Program-made: the position numbers and the translations under genes | Part shown: one piece after another, positions 62,135 to 64,000 of the stretch | Layout: every line of letters begins with the position of its first letter | Position numbering within the stretch: the first letter of the stretch is position 1 | NCBI RefSeq assembly: GCF_001294455.1 | Contig: NZ_LIKT01000015.1 | Coordinates: 1 to 64,000 of the forward strand | Reading direction: 5' to 3' | DNA: 64,000 nucleotides | DNA from: Phaeobacter sp. 11ANDIMAR09 | GTDB lineage: Bacteria; Pseudomonadota; Alphaproteobacteria; Rhodobacterales; Rhodobacteraceae | Notes under the pieces: model-generated | The model's input: the letters and a program-made list of their open reading frames with translations, nothing else | Told to the model about the DNA's origin: nothing | Databases searched by the model: none

Positions 62135-64000
62135 ATGACCGAGATCAGCCGTGTGGCGCTATTCGGAAAGCTCAACAAACTGGGCTATCAAGCGGTAGAA
62201 GGGGCAACCGTGTTCTGCAAGATGCGGGGCAACCCCTATGTGGAACTGGTCCATTGGATGCATCAGCTTTTGGCGCAGCAAGACAGCGATATGCACCGGA
62301 TCATTGCGCATTACGGTCTCGATACTGGCAAGATCGCCACCGAAATGACCCGTGCTTTGGACCTGCTGCCGCGTGGCGCTTCGGCGATTTCGGACCTTAG
62401 CGATCATCTGATGGATGCGATGGAACGCGGCTGGGTCTGGGGCTCGCTGCTTTACTCAGCAAGCCAGGTGCGCAGTGGCTATCTGCTGTTGGGGATGCTG
62501 AAAACGCCTGCCCTGCGCAATATCCTCGCCTCGATTTCGCCGGAACTTGCTAGCATTGGCGCCGATGATTTGGCGGATAACTTTGCCGAAGCCACGGATG
62601 GCTCCCCCGAGGCGGGCATGTCGGCGCAGGACGGCAGCAATGTCACCGGTGGCGGTGCCGAACCCGGAGAGGCTTCGGGAGCCATGGCGCCAGGGGCCAT
62701 GGGCAAAGGTGAGGCGCTGGAGCAGTTCTGTACGGATCTGACCGAACAGGCCCGCAGTGGCGAGATCGACCCCATCGTCGGGCGGGATGAAGAGATCCGC
62801 CAGATCGTTGATATTCTGATGCGGCGGCGTCAGAATAACCCGATCCTCACAGGCGAAGCAGGCGTCGGCAAGACTGCTGTGGTCGAGGGCTTTGCCCTGC
62901 GGATTGCCCGTGGCGACGTGCCGCCTGCCTTGCAGAACGTGCGGCTGCTATCGCTCGATATTGGGTTGTTGCAGGCTGGCGCTTCGATGAAGGGTGAGTT
63001 TGAAAACCGCCTGCGCCAGGTGATTGACGAAGTTCAGGCCAGTGCAGACCCCATCGTAATGTTTGTCGATGAGACCCATACCTTGGTGGGGGCTGGCGGT
63101 GCGGCGGGCACTGGTGATGCGGCCAATCTTTTGAAACCGGCCTTGGCGCGCGGCACACTGCGCACAATCGGAGCCACCACCTGGGCCGAATACAAGAAAT
63201 ACATCGAAAAGGACCCGGCTCTGACCCGCCGTTTCCAGGTGGTGAAAATTGATGAACCTTCGGTGCCCAAGGCGGTGCTGATGATGCGGGGCATTGCCTC
63301 GATGCTGGAAAAGCATCACCGGGTGCAGGTTCTGGACGAGGGGATCGAGGCGGCCGTCAACCTGTCGGCGCGCTATATCCCGGCAAGGCAACTGCCGGAT
63401 AAATCCGTGAGCCTGCTGGATACGGCTTGCGCCCGCGTCGCCGTCAGCCAGCACGCGGTCCCAGCCGAGGTTGACGATAGCCAGCGACGGATCGAAGCGC
63501 TGACCACCGAGCTGGAAATCATCGGCCGGGATGAAAGCGCGGGCTATGATGTGGCGGACCGGCGCGAGGCAGTTACCTTGGCAAAGAGCGCTGAAGAAGA
63601 CCGGCTTACAGGCCTGACAGAGCGTTGGGACAAGGAGAAAGCGGTGGTCCAGGAGATCCTCGACCTGCGCGCCAAACTCCGGGAGGGGGCCGCGCCCGTG
63701 GACGCCGCGCCGGATGCTGGGGAGGAGGGTGCCGAGGGCGCATCGAACAGCCCGCTCAGCGAGGAGGATCGCGCTGCACTGATGCAGCAACTAAAGGAAA
63801 AGAACACCGAGCTGGAGGTTCTGCAGGGGGATTCCGCCCTCATTCTTCCCATCGTGGATCACCAGGCCATTGCCAGCGTGGTGGGCGATTGGACCGGTAT
63901 TCCCGTTGGGCGCATGGTCAAGGATGAGATCGACACCATTTTGCATCTCGAGGACCATCTGGCCAAGCGGGTGATCGGTCAGGATCACGCGATGAAGATG
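62135..64000 (+). CDS. tssH: T6SS sheath-recycling ATPase TssH/ClpV (3' end cut by window edge)
   Basis: 622 codons are visible from the ATG at 62135; full ClpV proteins run to about 850-900 residues. Clp-N repeats about 8-150, a Gly/Ala-rich linker (about 155-190), then AAA+ domain 1 with Walker [11 protein letters not shown] from G240, Walker B in [14 protein letters not shown], and an arginine-finger region LTRRFQVV. The middle coiled-coil domain and the start of AAA+ domain 2 ([16 protein letters not shown]) follow. Walker B reads DET-H rather than the common DEA-H. It disassembles contracted TssBC sheaths. Confidence 0.94.
   Translation, partial: MTEISRVALFGKLNKLGYQAVEGATVFCKMRGNPYVELVHWMHQLLAQQDSDMHRIIAHYGLDTGKIATEMTRALDLLPRGASAISDLSDHLMDAMERGWVWGSLLYSASQVRSGYLLLGMLKTPALRNILASISPELASIGADDLADNFAEATDGSPEAGMSAQDGSNVTGGGAEPGEASGAMAPGAMGKGEALEQFCTDLTEQARSGEIDPIVGRDEEIRQIVDILMRRRQNNPILTGEAGVGKTAVVEGFALRIARGDVPPALQNVRLLSLDIGLLQAGASMKGEFENRLRQVIDEVQASADPIVMFVDETHTLVGAGGAAGTGDAANLLKPALARGTLRTIGATTWAEYKKYIEKDPALTRRFQVVKIDEPSVPKAVLMMRGIASMLEKHHRVQVLDEGIEAAVNLSARYIPARQLPDKSVSLLDTACARVAVSQHAVPAEVDDSQRRIEALTTELEIIGRDESAGYDVADRREAVTLAKSAEEDRLTGLTERWDKEKAVVQEILDLRAKLREGAAPVDAAPDAGEEGAEGASNSPLSEEDRAALMQQLKEKNTELEVLQGDSALILPIVDHQAIASVVGDWTGIPVGRMVKDEIDTILHLEDHLAKRVIGQDHAMKM

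Overview
The window looks like part of a large secondary replicon (megaplasmid or chromid) of a marine Roseobacter-group alphaproteobacterium, in the range of Ruegeria, Phaeobacter and Tritonibacter. The basis is the high GC content, tightly overlapping operons, the protein style (GcvA-like LysR regulators, Zur/ZnuABC, a hut operon with hutF) and a DnaA-like replicase beside parAB near 42.8-46.5 kb. This is an assignment from recognition, not from a database search. No rRNA, tRNA or CRISPR array was seen.

Layout. 1-7.4 kb: histidine catabolism, with hutF (cut by the left edge) divergent from hutIHGU, and hutC convergent. A perfect 14-bp palindrome lies in the shared hutF/hutI promoter. 7.5-12.1 kb: an orphan Rieske oxygenase, a LysR regulator and a soluble hybrid histidine kinase. 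12.2-18 kb: an amino-acid-derivative cluster (Lrp, M24 hydrolase, 2,3-diaminopropionate ammonia-lyase, M20 amidohydrolase, second Lrp, and a fold-IV transaminase resembling (R)-amine transaminases). 18.1-19.2 kb: an IS30-family element. 19.5-23 kb: a secreted ClpP-fold-like protein, a trans-sulfuration PLP enzyme, a GNAT acetyltransferase and a class I aminotransferase. 23-27.9 kb: two tandem LysR genes divergent from amaB-amaA (lysine/pipecolate route). 28-31.3 kb: znuA divergent from zur-znuC-znuB, with two Zur-box-like sites between them. 31.3-38.7 kb: a periplasmic binding protein plus hybrid kinase pair, divergent from a 1338-residue protein that joins two rhodanese domains, a YidC/Oxa1 core and a rifampin-phosphotransferase/PEP-synthase-type kinase. 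38.8-42.6 kb: an RpiR regulator and aruI/aruH (arginine transaminase pathway).

42.7-47.9 kb is the replication and partition module: the DnaA-like replicase, a 612-bp dyad-rich gap that is the best origin candidate, parA and parB. Four copies of a 16-bp palindrome (TGTCCCCGCGGGGACA or a one-base variant), which I read as parS, lie upstream of parA, inside parA, in the parB terminator hairpin and just upstream of a caspase-like gene.

46.6-64 kb is a type VI secretion locus. On the plus strand it carries tssA, tssB, tssC, hcp, tagJ, tssE, tssF, tssG and tssH (cut by the right edge). On the minus strand is an ExbB/ExbD/ExbD operon ending in a TonB-like DUF4384 protein. A caspase-like protein and a YceI-OmpA protein lie beside it. 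A strong terminator directly follows hcp.

The most novel item is the rhodanese-rhodanese-YidC-kinase fusion at 34705-38721. Next are the ExbBD/DUF4384 operon beside the T6SS, the caspase-like protein with a C-terminal CxxCH, and the arrangement of parS sites.
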